From NCBI GenBank assembly GCA_035530195.1, contig DATKVG010000226.1:1-21444 (forward strand): a stretch of DNA of 21,444 nt. The letters are read 5' to 3'. This document shows, piece by piece, positions 8,615 through 15,807 of the stretch. Origin of the DNA: JAPLKX01 sp035530195 (GTDB lineage Bacteria; Hydrogenedentota; Hydrogenedentia; Hydrogenedentales; SLHB01). The position numbers were made by a program, and so were the translations under genes. Below the pieces are notes generated by a model. That model was not told the origin of the DNA and ran no database searches. It was given only the letters and a program-made list of their open reading frames with translations. Positions within the stretch are counted from its first letter, which is position 1. Every line of letters starts with the position of its first letter.

Positions 8615-10717
8615 TCAGTAAGCCCCCTGGTCGAACGCCAACACGGCGCCGTCGGGTTTCACGAGGCGCACGCAAAATGCCCAGCCGCCGGCGACTTGGC
8701 TGAACCGGCCCAGGATCGTGTTGACACCCGGGTTCAGCTTGACGCGCACGCGGTCCTCATCCACTTTCAAGGGGCGGTCGCGGTTGACGTCGAGCACTTG
8801 CTCGCCGTTCACCCAGAGTTTCTCGCCGTCATCCACACCGAGGCGGACTTCGCATTCGGCCGCTTCCTTGATGTTGATTTCAGCGTAGGCATAGGCGAAG
8901 CAGTGCTCCCGTTTGTTGAAGTGGGTGTAGAGATCGACGATGCCGGAGGGGGCGGCCGTCTCATACGGCTCCCAGCCGAGCGTAACGCCGCCCGCTTCAT
9001 ATTTCGTGGCGAGGTCGATCTCCGGCTCGCCTACAAACGCCACATCGTAGTCGGCGTCCTGAGCCCAATCAAACGGCCCCATCAGGCGCCATTTGGTTAC
9101 GAAACCGAGCATTTGCGCCGCGTTTCCAGCGCCAAGCCTGCTCATCTCCGAGCTGATCCTGCCCGGATCAACCGCATCGCCCGAGTACCGGCTCGCGATC
9201 TGGTACGCGGCCATGGCGCGCGCCGTGTCGCCCGCTTGAACCAGTTTTTCGGCCACGGCCACCAGCGCCGTCACGGCGTTCGGCCGCAACGGTTCATTTT
9301 CCACCGCGGCCGTCACCACGTCGAGCGCTTCCGGCACGGGATTGCGCGCCAGGCTGTCCAAAGCGGCGCGGCGCTCGTCATCATTGGCCGCGACGCCGTA
9401 AAGGGCAAGCGATGCCGCGCCCGCGCCCGGGCCGCTCGCGGTCCGTGCAAACCGGACGAGGCCCGCCCGCGCCGCTTCACGCAGCTCGGGCTCGATCTGT
9501 GCATTCTGCACCGACGCCACCAGCACCCGCACCACCGTTTCGTTGTTGGATGCGGCCAGCGCGCGCACGCCTGCTGAGCGTAACGGCGCCGATGCGCTCT
9601 GCGCGGCCTCCGCCAGCAGATCGACGAACGCCGCGTCGCCGCGACGTCCAAACATGGCCGCGAGACCCGGCCGCGCCTCCTCGGGCAACGTTGCGTACGC
9701 GGCCTTCATGGCTTTGATGGCGTTGGCGCCGCGCATCACTTCAAACGCCGTAATCAGGGCGCCGCGCAACTCCGCGTCGGACGCCGCGGCGGCAGCTATT
9801 TCGGCCGCGGCAGTCTCGTCGCCGTGTACACCAAGCCCCATCATCGCGGCCGCTTTGAGGCGTTTATCCGGCGACTCGCGCAGCACGGTCCGGTACAGCG
9901 CCATCGCCAAATCCCAGTTGCCTCCGGCGGCCATGATCGAGTCCGCCAACCGCAACACCGCGTCCGCGGTTTCGAACGAAGTCTCCGGCGTTGCCGTGCG
10001 CCAGATGCCGATCAGCACCGGGACGAACCGCGGGTCGCCTGTCCACGAGAGGGCATGAGCCACGTGCGCACGCACGGCGGGGTCGGCATGGCCGGCGTAA
10101 CCGGCCAGCAGGTCGACGTACGACGCGTCCTGCAACTCGCCCAGCGACGTGATCAGCGCGCACCCGAATGCCACGTCGTTCGCCGCGAGCGCCTCGGCCG
10201 AGGCCGCGGCCAGCGCCGCTTTGGCTTCGCGCGTGGCCATACGCTGCAACGCGGTCCGGGTCGGCTCGCGTAACTCGGGGTCGCGCAGCAGGGCCGTCAC
10301 CGGCTCGAGGTCCGCGCCGTCCGGTGCGCACAGTACCAGCAGCCGCAGGCCCATCCGTTTCGTGGCGGCCGGCTGCGCAGCGTCAAGCAGGCGCATGGCC
10401 AGGCGAGTCGCTTCGGCCCGTTGTGCCTCGCGGCCCGGCTGGCTGGATTCGTTGGCGATGTCGAACAGCACGGTGCAGGCGGCCTTGGCGACGGTTGGGT
10501 TCTCATGGTTGATCAGACCGGCCAGCGGCTCGAACGCGTCGAGCCCGTAATCCGGCAACAACTGCCGCGCCACGGCCCGGGCCTGATCATCCGCTCCCTG
10601 CAGGTCAACGATCAGCCGGCTCATCTGCGGGTCCGCGAAAGCAAACTGAAGCGGCAGAAGCAGAAATAAAAATAAGGTTCTAGAAAACCTTTGTCCCATA
10701 TGTCTCATATGTCCCAT
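8615..10717 (-). CDS. Secreted HEAT-repeat protein with C-terminal lectin-like domain
   Basis: The protein is up to 700 residues. A signal peptide (core RTLFLFLLLPLQFAFA, about residues 13-28) precedes an extended series of Ala/Leu-rich helical pairs resembling HEAT repeats (about 35-500), a scaffold for protein binding. From about residue 535 a beta-rich module begins with WRLMGPFDWAQDADYD. It includes LGVDDGEKLWVNGEQV and ends in GGWAFCVRLVKPDG. This pattern is typical of PA14-like carbohydrate-binding modules in PVC-type bacteria. The likely location is periplasm or cell surface. Three in-frame ATGs (10717, 10708, 10699) lie inside a 9-nt repeat array, so the exact start is uncertain; starting at 10699 leaves a cleaner signal peptide. 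The gene lies 24 nt after the Gfo/Idh oxidoreductase gene and is probably in its operon. The ligand is unknown. Confidence 0.8.
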   Translation of the reverse strand: MGHMRHMGQRFSRTLFLFLLLPLQFAFADPQMSRLIVDLQGADDQARAVARQLLPDYGLDAFEPLAGLINHENPTVAKAACTVLFDIANESSQPGREAQRAEATRLAMRLLDAAQPAATKRMGLRLLVLCAPDGADLEPVTALLRDPELREPTRTALQRMATREAKAALAAASAEALAANDVAFGCALITSLGELQDASYVDLLAGYAGHADPAVRAHVAHALSWTGDPRFVPVLIGIWRTATPETSFETADAVLRLADSIMAAGGNWDLAMALYRTVLRESPDKRLKAAAMMGLGVHGDETAAAEIAAAAASDAELRGALITAFEVMRGANAIKAMKAAYATLPEEARPGLAAMFGRRGDAAFVDLLAEAAQSASAPLRSAGVRALAASNNETVVRVLVASVQNAQIEPELREAARAGLVRFARTASGPGAGAASLALYGVAANDDERRAALDSLARNPVPEALDVVTAAVENEPLRPNAVTALVAVAEKLVQAGDTARAMAAYQIASRYSGDAVDPGRISSEMSRLGAGNAAQMLGFVTKWRLMGPFDWAQDADYDVAFVGEPEIDLATKYEAGGVTLGWEPYETAAPSGIVDLYTHFNKREHCFAYAYAEINIKEAAECEVRLGVDDGEKLWVNGEQVLDVNRDRPLKVDEDRVRVKLNPGVNTILGRFSQVAGGWAFCVRLVKPDGAVLAFDQGAY

Positions 10718-10719
10718 CT
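10693..10719 (-). repeat. 9-nt tandem repeat array, locus B
   Basis: Three units are seen: plus strand GTCCCATAT, GTCTCATAT, GTCCCATCT. On the minus strand they read AGATGGGAC, ATATGAGAC, ATATGGGAC, matching the NKATNGGAC consensus of loci A and C. Here the array overlaps the start of the HEAT-repeat gene and supplies three candidate ATGs spaced 9 nt apart. The later two are each preceded by a purine-rich GGGA or GAGA. Confidence 0.8.
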
Positions 10720-10741
10720 CTTTCTTGCCTCTTGCTGTCGT

Positions 10742-12013
10742 TCACAGGTGCCACGGCGCCCGATACGGCCGGAACAGGTGGCGGTTGGCCTGTTCGTCGT
10801 TGATCACGCGCTCGGCCTTGCCGTCCCACGCGATTTTTCTGCGGCAATCCAGCGCGATTGCCGCCAGGTGGCACAGCACCGTGGACAGGTGGGCCTGCTC
10901 GATATCCGCCGCGGGCCGCTGCCGGCTCTTGATGCAGTCGAAGAAATTGTTGTGGTGGGTGGCGACGTCGATCCACGGGTCGCCGGTTTCAAACTGTTCC
11001 GCCACGCCAAGTTCTTTCGGTTCGACAACGTAACTGCTGCGGTCGATGATGAGGCGCCCTTGCGTGCCCTGGAACTTGATGCCGTAGTTCTTTCCGGCCT
11101 GCTGGTTGCTGTGGCGCTGCTCCCACCCGACCGTGCAGCCTTGGTATTCGTAGAGCGCGTCGACCGACTCGTAGTCATCCGACCCCTGCAACTGCCGGTA
11201 GCTGCCGCCGACCGCCTGCACGCTGAGCGGGCTGTCCTGTTTAATGCCCCAGTTGACGACGTCGAGCAGGTGCACGCCCCAGTTGGTGAGTTCGCCGTTC
11301 GCGTAGTCGTGGAACGCCCGGAACCCGCCGTACCGTTGTGGGCTGAACGGCACCCACGGCGCCGGGCCCAGCCACATGTCCCAATCCAGGCCGTCGGGCA
11401 CGGGCCCGGGCGTTTCAGCGGTGGTCCCGCCGTTGACGTTTACCCACGACCCGGCGTAGGTGATCTCGCCCAGCTTCCCGCTATGCACGTGGGCGACCGC
11501 GTCCTGGAACAGTTTCAGCGACCGCTGCTGCGTACCCACCTGGACGACCCGGCCATACCGCCGCGCCGCCTCGACCATCTTCCTGCCCTCGACAACCGTC
11601 GTCGCCACGGGCTTCTCCACGTAGACGTCTTTCCACGCCTGGCAGCCATGGATGCACACCAGCGCGTGCCAATGGTCGGGCGTCGCCGCATAGATCGCGT
11701 CAATGTCCGATCGGTCGAGCACCCGCCGATAATCCTGATAGCCGTCGGGCGCGCGCCCATACGCCGCCGCCACCTTCTTCGCCGCCTCCTCATACCGCGG
11801 CCGGTTCACGTCGCACACGGCCACCACTTCGCACGCCGGGTTTGTCAGCAGGCTCTCGAGATGCCGGTTGCCCATGCCGCCGCAGCCGATCAACGCGAGC
11901 CGCACCCGTTCCGAAGCCGCCGCCCAACCACGCGGAGCCAACGTCGCGCCCACCACCGCGCCGCCCACCATCGTGAAAAAACCCCGCCGCGTTACATGAC
12001 GCTTGTGTTTCAT
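10742..12013 (-). CDS. Tat-exported Gfo/Idh/MocA family oxidoreductase
   Basis: The 423-residue protein opens with a twin-arginine signal (VTRRGFFTMVGGAVVGA, residues 7-23; processing likely after WAA near 32). The NAD(P)-binding Rossmann motif LIGCGGMG (41-48) follows, then the family hallmark EKP (133-135). The C-terminal half has the alpha/beta substrate domain with HLLDVVNWG. Members oxidise or reduce sugar hydroxyls or related polyols; exported versions are frequent in PVC-type bacteria and are thought to carry a tightly held cofactor. Start: a longer frame opens at 12091, but GGGAGGG lies 9 nt before the ATG at 12013 and that start places the Tat motif correctly. The HEAT-repeat gene follows 24 nt later, suggesting one transcript and a shared extracytoplasmic role. 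The substrate is not predictable. Confidence 0.92.
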   Translation of the reverse strand: MKHKRHVTRRGFFTMVGGAVVGATLAPRGWAAASERVRLALIGCGGMGNRHLESLLTNPACEVVAVCDVNRPRYEEAAKKVAAAYGRAPDGYQDYRRVLDRSDIDAIYAATPDHWHALVCIHGCQAWKDVYVEKPVATTVVEGRKMVEAARRYGRVVQVGTQQRSLKLFQDAVAHVHSGKLGEITYAGSWVNVNGGTTAETPGPVPDGLDWDMWLGPAPWVPFSPQRYGGFRAFHDYANGELTNWGVHLLDVVNWGIKQDSPLSVQAVGGSYRQLQGSDDYESVDALYEYQGCTVGWEQRHSNQQAGKNYGIKFQGTQGRLIIDRSSYVVEPKELGVAEQFETGDPWIDVATHHNNFFDCIKSRQRPAADIEQAHLSTVLCHLAAIALDCRRKIAWDGKAERVINDEQANRHLFRPYRAPWHL

Positions 12014-12089
12014 GGGAAAAAGCCCTCCCGTAGCGCAAAGGATGAATATGACGAAAAAATGCGTGTTATTCAAGCGGGATTTTAACTTC

Positions 12090-12156
12090 AACGTAGAAGA
12101 GGCTTCCAGCCTCTTGCCCCAGCCCAGGGCACGCGGCAGGATGCCGCGTCTACGTT
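12090..12156. repeat. Cloverleaf-like palindromic element
   Basis: An outer stem, AACGTAGA (12090-12097) with TCTACGTT (12149-12156), encloses two perfect 8-bp hairpins: AAGAGGCT-TCC-AGCCTCTT (12097-12115) and ACGCGGCA-GGA-TGCCGCGT (12131-12149). Between them GCCC and GGGC can form a 4-bp stem. The three-armed shape and intergenic position suggest a REP or MITE-type element. It lies 7 nt after the stop of the gene on its right and upstream of the Gfo/Idh gene. It is not a tRNA: no conserved T-loop or acceptor pattern is present. Confidence 0.75.
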
Positions 12157-12163
12157 GGCCAGG

Positions 12164-13417
12164 TTAGAACGGGCAGAGGAGCTCGGCGTTATCGACCCAC
12201 ATCACGAAAAACGGCCGCTCGCAATTCCGCTTTTTCATCATGATCATGAACGGGCCGTCAACGACGTAATGTTGCGGGATGGGCGCGCGTCCAATGACAG
12301 GAGCCGTTCCGGCTGCGATGGCCGCGATTGACTTGACGCGCGTGCCCGTCCGGTCCATCCTGAAATCAATCGTTTGCAGGACGAGTTCGATCGGAACACC
12401 CTTCACGTTTTCGTTCAACAGCACTGTCCTTTCAAGTTCACTAAAACGGTGGGCCAGCCTCCAGTTTGTTGCGGGGATTGCCAGCGTGTCTTGGCTGAGC
12501 AGGTCCATAGGATGTGCGTAATGCTCGACCGTCTCCAACTCTTTCTGGCGCTCGACAGGATCCGTGGACCGATTGATTTCTTCTTTCAGCCGCCGTACCA
12601 CGACTTCCTTGCGCCACTGGCTGAATTCGTCGGCCATTGTCGCCACTTCCTCCACGGTGTCGGAAAGAGTGCTCATCAGCGGTATATGGGCAATTACAAC
12701 CTGGACCTGGTCATGCACGCACAATTCGAGCACAAACTCTTCGGGGGTAGAGGTGAGGTAACGGCTGCTGTTATACAAGACCTTGGCTTGGTAGCGGGCC
12801 ATTACAGATAAATTGTCAGTCTCACTCAAGCCGAACGCCCGCACTGGCGAAACGTTGCCGTCGGCCGACTTGAACTGCAGTGGCTTCTGCAGGTCAGAGT
12901 AGCGGTGGAGAAATGCGACGTCCACTTCCAGTGCCGCAAACGCTAGGAGAGGGCCGGCGGGAAAGTCCGGTAGCTCAATCGTGGGGAACCGCTTTGCCAT
13001 TTGCCGCCGGACCTCGTTTTCGATGTCCATACCTGCCACGGCGTACCACGATCCTTCCGGAGCATCTTGCGCCACGTACGGGCTGTTGTTGAGGCGGTCA
13101 GCAACTTCCTGCGATTTCGAAATCTGGACGGGCCCTTTGGCGAGCTTGTCTTTCAGCTCGTTCCATGCCATCTGCATCGTAGAACACCAGACAATGTTTT
13201 TGCCGGGGACAATCGGCGTGTCGAGCGTGGGGAAGACCACGGTTTGCTGAAGATCCGTTGAGTCGCCTGAAAAGACGAGCGGTACTGGTTTGACGAACAG
13301 GTCGCCCACTCGCTGCGCCAGACTAATAACCTGACCGGGGAACGCGATGAAAAAGATTACGAGGAGAATGCAGCACCCGAGCAAAGCCCACTTCACCACG
13401 CGCACCAGCTTGCGCAT
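12164..13417 (-). CDS. Membrane-anchored protein of unknown function, possibly serpin-like
   Basis: A 417-residue protein that I do not firmly recognise. Residues 8-27 form one hydrophobic N-terminal helix (WALLGCCILLVIFFIAF) after a basic start, so the rest is probably outside the cytoplasm as a signal anchor. The body has features reminiscent of serpins: NIVWCSTMQMAWNELKDKL (serpin-type 'N..fSp.si..aL' helix), a FVLELCVHDQVQVVIAHIPL strand pair near the middle, MDRTGTRVKSIAAIAAGTA near the end (similar in place and style to the reactive-loop hinge), then DGPFMIMMKKRNCERPFFVMWV like the final serpin strands. The resemblance is weak, and inhibitory hinge residues are not conserved. ATG 13417 is preferred over TTG 13423 because GGGGG lies 9 nt upstream. 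It begins 17 nt after pyrE and is probably the last gene of that operon. Confidence 0.7.
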   Translation of the reverse strand: MRKLVRVVKWALLGCCILLVIFFIAFPGQVISLAQRVGDLFVKPVPLVFSGDSTDLQQTVVFPTLDTPIVPGKNIVWCSTMQMAWNELKDKLAKGPVQISKSQEVADRLNNSPYVAQDAPEGSWYAVAGMDIENEVRRQMAKRFPTIELPDFPAGPLLAFAALEVDVAFLHRYSDLQKPLQFKSADGNVSPVRAFGLSETDNLSVMARYQAKVLYNSSRYLTSTPEEFVLELCVHDQVQVVIAHIPLMSTLSDTVEEVATMADEFSQWRKEVVVRRLKEEINRSTDPVERQKELETVEHYAHPMDLLSQDTLAIPATNWRLAHRFSELERTVLLNENVKGVPIELVLQTIDFRMDRTGTRVKSIAAIAAGTAPVIGRAPIPQHYVVDGPFMIMMKKRNCERPFFVMWVDNAELLCPF

Positions 13418-13434
13418 CTGCAAGTACCCCCGTT

Positions 13435-14010
13435 TCAGACGATGAGATCGTCAGGATCTACTACGGCCTGCCCCTCCTTACACAGCGCGCACGAATCCGG
13501 CGGCCAGCTTTCCAGCGTGAACTTGGCCAGCGGCTCGAAGCGGCAGTCGAATTGGGCTTCGCCGCCGCTGCGGTCGATGAGGACGCCCACGCCGACAATT
13601 TCGGCGCCGCGGCCGCGCAGGTGGTCGATTGATTTCTTTACGGACCCGCCGGTAGTCGTGATGTCTTCCACCATCAGGACGCGCGTGCCGGGAGCGAGTT
13701 TGAATCCCCGTTTGAGCGCCATGCCGCCATCGGTGTCTTTTTCGGTGAACGCGGCGCGGCACTCGAGGTGGCGCGCGGTTTCGTAGGCGAGGACGATGCC
13801 GCCGATGGCCGGTCCAATCACAAGCTCTACGCTGTCGCCCGCGAACTTTTCGGCGAGCGCCTTGCACAGCTCTTCAGTGATGCGCGTGTATTGCAGGACG
13901 CGGGCCGCCTGGAAGAAATGCCGCCCATGACGCCCGCTGGCGTACACGAAATGGCCTTCAAGCAGTGCGCCCGCTTCTTTAAACAGTTCGATCACCCGCT
14001 CCGGTTTCAC
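13435..14010 (-). CDS. pyrE: Orotate phosphoribosyltransferase
   Basis: PyrE joins orotate to PRPP to form orotidine monophosphate, the fifth step of UMP synthesis. The 191-residue protein shows the PRPP-binding motif VLMVEDITTTGGS (111-123), the flexible catalytic loop region around FTEKDTDGGMALKRGF (88-103), and SGRHGRHFFQ (25-34) near the N-terminus. The C-terminus carries CALC (174-177), a two-cysteine motif found in one PyrE subgroup. Start GTG 14010 is supported by GGAGG 7 nt upstream. It overlaps the pyrF stop as GTGA, implying translational coupling. A longer frame from 14235 lies wholly inside pyrF and is rejected. Confidence 0.95.
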   Translation of the reverse strand: MKPERVIELFKEAGALLEGHFVYASGRHGRHFFQAARVLQYTRITEELCKALAEKFAGDSVELVIGPAIGGIVLAYETARHLECRAAFTEKDTDGGMALKRGFKLAPGTRVLMVEDITTTGGSVKKSIDHLRGRGAEIVGVGVLIDRSGGEAQFDCRFEPLAKFTLESWPPDSCALCKEGQAVVDPDDLIV

Positions 14011-14690
14011 TCGAGTTCCTCCAAAATCAGCCGCACGGCTTCCGCCGGGTTTTCGTGTTTCAAAATCGGCCGCACCACAACGATGTAGTTGGCGCCGGCT
14101 TGTGCCGCTTCGCGCGGCGTCATCACCCGGGCCTGATCGTCTTTCGACGCCCATGCCGGCCTCACGCCCGGCGTCACGATCAATGGCTGCGGCCCGACCG
14201 CGCCGCGCACCAGCCCGATCTCCCGCGGAGAGCACACAATACCGTGTGCGCCCGACTCGACCGCCATCCGCGCCAGTCGGGGCACGGCCTGCGCCGCCGT
14301 CTCGGGGATGCCGATCTCGTCGCGCAACATGGCGTCGGTCAGGCTCGTCAGCACCGTCACGGCGAGGATGCGCGTGTCTGTGCCGTCGACGGCCTTCCGC
14401 GCGGCCTCGATCATTTTTTTGCCGCCGGCCGCGTGCAGGGTGAACAGCGCGACACCCAGATCGGCCGCGGCACGTGCGGCACTGCCCACGGTGTTGGGAA
14501 TGTCGTGGTACTTGAGATCAAGCATGACGCGCTTGCCGAGCGCCTGGATTTCGCGCACGATCTCGGGGCCGCACCGCGTAAACAGTTGCGCGCCGATCTT
14601 GACGTGGGTGCACACACCGATCGCGCCAACAGCGGCCAGCGCCTGTTCACGCGTGTCGACATCCAGGCCGACGATGAGATCAGTCTTCAA
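14007..14690 (-). CDS. pyrF: Orotidine 5'-phosphate decarboxylase
   Basis: PyrF decarboxylates OMP to UMP, the last step of the pathway. The 227-residue protein matches the family closely: LIVGLDVD at residues 5-12, Lys31, and the catalytic DLKYHD (58-63) with the Asp-Lys-Asp set. The phosphate-binding end is seen as TPGVRPAW and the C-terminal IVVVRPILKHENP. The start is a TTG at 14690 with AGGAGG only 4 nt upstream. No better start exists, since the first conserved strand begins at residue 5. It overlaps pyrE by 4 nt and follows pyrD across a 9-nt repeat array. Confidence 0.96.
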   Translation of the reverse strand: MKTDLIVGLDVDTREQALAAVGAIGVCTHVKIGAQLFTRCGPEIVREIQALGKRVMLDLKYHDIPNTVGSAARAAADLGVALFTLHAAGGKKMIEAARKAVDGTDTRILAVTVLTSLTDAMLRDEIGIPETAAQAVPRLARMAVESGAHGIVCSPREIGLVRGAVGPQPLIVTPGVRPAWASKDDQARVMTPREAAQAGANYIVVVRPILKHENPAEAVRLILEELE

Positions 14691-14708
14691 AGCACCTCCT
14701 GAATTTAT

Positions 14709-14737
14709 CCGTCCGATCCGTCCGATCCGACCGATCT
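14709..14737 (-). repeat. 9-nt tandem repeat array, locus C
   Basis: On the plus strand three units are seen: CCGTCCGAT twice, then CCGACCGAT. On the minus strand the series reads AGATCGGTC, GGATCGGAC, GGATCGGAC, in the NKATNGGAC pattern, and the first unit includes the last two bases of the pyrD stop codon. It fills most of the 45-nt gap between pyrD and pyrF. Confidence 0.8.
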
Positions 14738-15671
14738 ATACGCGCATTGCTTTTACCAGCGCCGCCACGTTCTCGACGTTGTGCCGCTTCATGTAGGCTT
14801 CGATGCCGTCGATCACACGGGCGGCCGCGTCGGGCTGGCGGAACGACATGCTGCCGACCGCAACGGCGCTCGCGCCCGCCAGGAAAAACTGGATCGCGTC
14901 GGACGCCTCGCAGATGCCGCCCATACCGATCACCGGCACCTTGAGGACCCGCGCCGCGTCCCACACCATTTTCAACGCCACCGGCCGTATCGCGGGGCCG
15001 CTCAGCCCACCGACAATGTTGGCCAGCCGCGGCTGCCGGGTTTCCGGGTCGATCGCCATTCCCAGCAGCGTGTTGATCAGCGAGACGGCGTCGGCGCCGG
15101 CTTCTTCGGCGGCGAGCGCGGGCTCGCAGATGTTCATCACGTTGGGCGTGAGTTTCACAAACAGCGGCAGCCGCGTTGCGGATCGGATCGCGCGGGTGTA
15201 CTCGGCCACTTTGTCGGCGTCCTGTGCCACGAGCGCGGCGCCGCGCGCGATCCGGGCGTCGTGCACGTTCGGGCAGGACAGGTTAGCCTCGATCGCGTCG
15301 GCTGCGCCGGCTTTTTCGAGGCGCGACGCCAGTTCCGCGTACTCTTCCGGCGAATACCCGTAGATGTTGGCGATAATGGGGACGCCTTTTTCGCGCAAGA
15401 ACGGGAGTTTTTTGGCGAGGTACTCGTCCAGGCCCACGTTCTGCAGGCCGATGGCGTTGAGCATGCCGGCGGGCGTTTCAACGAGCCGCGGGGGCTTGTT
15501 ACCGGCGCGCGGTTTCAGGGTGAGGCTCTTGGTGGTGAGGGCGCCAAGCCTCGAGATATCGAAGTACTTGTCGTAATCCTCGCCGTAACCAAACGTGCCG
15601 GACGCGACCGTAACGGGGTTTTTCATCACGAGCCCGCCGAGGTCGATTTCGAGGTTCACACTCGCCAACAC
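14736..15671 (-). CDS. pyrD: Dihydroorotate dehydrogenase, class 1B catalytic subunit
   Basis: PyrD oxidises dihydroorotate to orotate with FMN. The 311-residue protein is of the cytoplasmic class 1B type that pairs with PyrK and passes electrons to NAD. Key sequences: ASGTFGYGEDY (23-33), TTKSLT (46-51) with the FMN-contact Lys48, ANLSCPN (129-135) with the catalytic base Cys133 (class 2 enzymes have Ser), VKLTPN, SLINT, and the phosphate-binding VIGMGGI. The start is GTG 15671, with AAAGGAG 7 nt upstream. The adjacent pyrK gene confirms the class. A long hairpin lies between pyrK and this gene. Confidence 0.97.
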   Translation of the reverse strand: MLASVNLEIDLGGLVMKNPVTVASGTFGYGEDYDKYFDISRLGALTTKSLTLKPRAGNKPPRLVETPAGMLNAIGLQNVGLDEYLAKKLPFLREKGVPIIANIYGYSPEEYAELASRLEKAGAADAIEANLSCPNVHDARIARGAALVAQDADKVAEYTRAIRSATRLPLFVKLTPNVMNICEPALAAEEAGADAVSLINTLLGMAIDPETRQPRLANIVGGLSGPAIRPVALKMVWDAARVLKVPVIGMGGICEASDAIQFFLAGASAVAVGSMSFRQPDAAARVIDGIEAYMKRHNVENVAALVKAMRV

Positions 15672-15739
15672 GGTGGTTCTCCTTTAGTACCTTTCTTTGC
15701 AAATTCGGTGACGTGTTGATGCTGCCCGTAGCGGGGCAC

Positions 15740-15807
15740 GCGAAAAGCAGGGACAGACACGCTTTTTTCAAACTGCCAAAAAAAGCGAGTCAGTCCCCGT
15801 TTTTCGC
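15740..15807. repeat. Long imperfect hairpin in the pyrK-pyrD gap
   Basis: Arms 15740-15768 and 15779-15807 are reverse complements at 25 of 29 positions without gaps, around the 10-nt loop CAAACTGCCA. The arm core GGGACAGACACGC resembles GGGACAGTCACC in the element at 6489-6612, suggesting related element families. Its right edge overlaps the first base of the pyrK stop codon. On the pyr transcript the descending arm ends in several pyrimidines followed by A-rich sequence, so it is more likely an inserted repeat than a dedicated terminator. It could still reduce pyrD expression relative to pyrK. Confidence 0.7.

Noticed and set aside
10691..12085. 464-codon plus-strand frame opposite the Gfo/Idh gene
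   Set aside because: It is antisense to a protein with clear Rossmann and EKP motifs.
12090..12156. tRNA gene, considered because of the cloverleaf shape
   Set aside because: There is no T-loop consensus, no anticodon stem of normal length, and the arms are perfect 8-bp palindromes.
14011..14235. N-terminal extension of PyrE within pyrF
   Set aside because: It would read pyrF in another frame; the GTG at 14010 has a good ribosome site and matches the family's usual start.
14781..15719. 312-codon plus-strand frame opposite pyrD
   Set aside because: It is the antisense of pyrD, whose catalytic motifs are intact.
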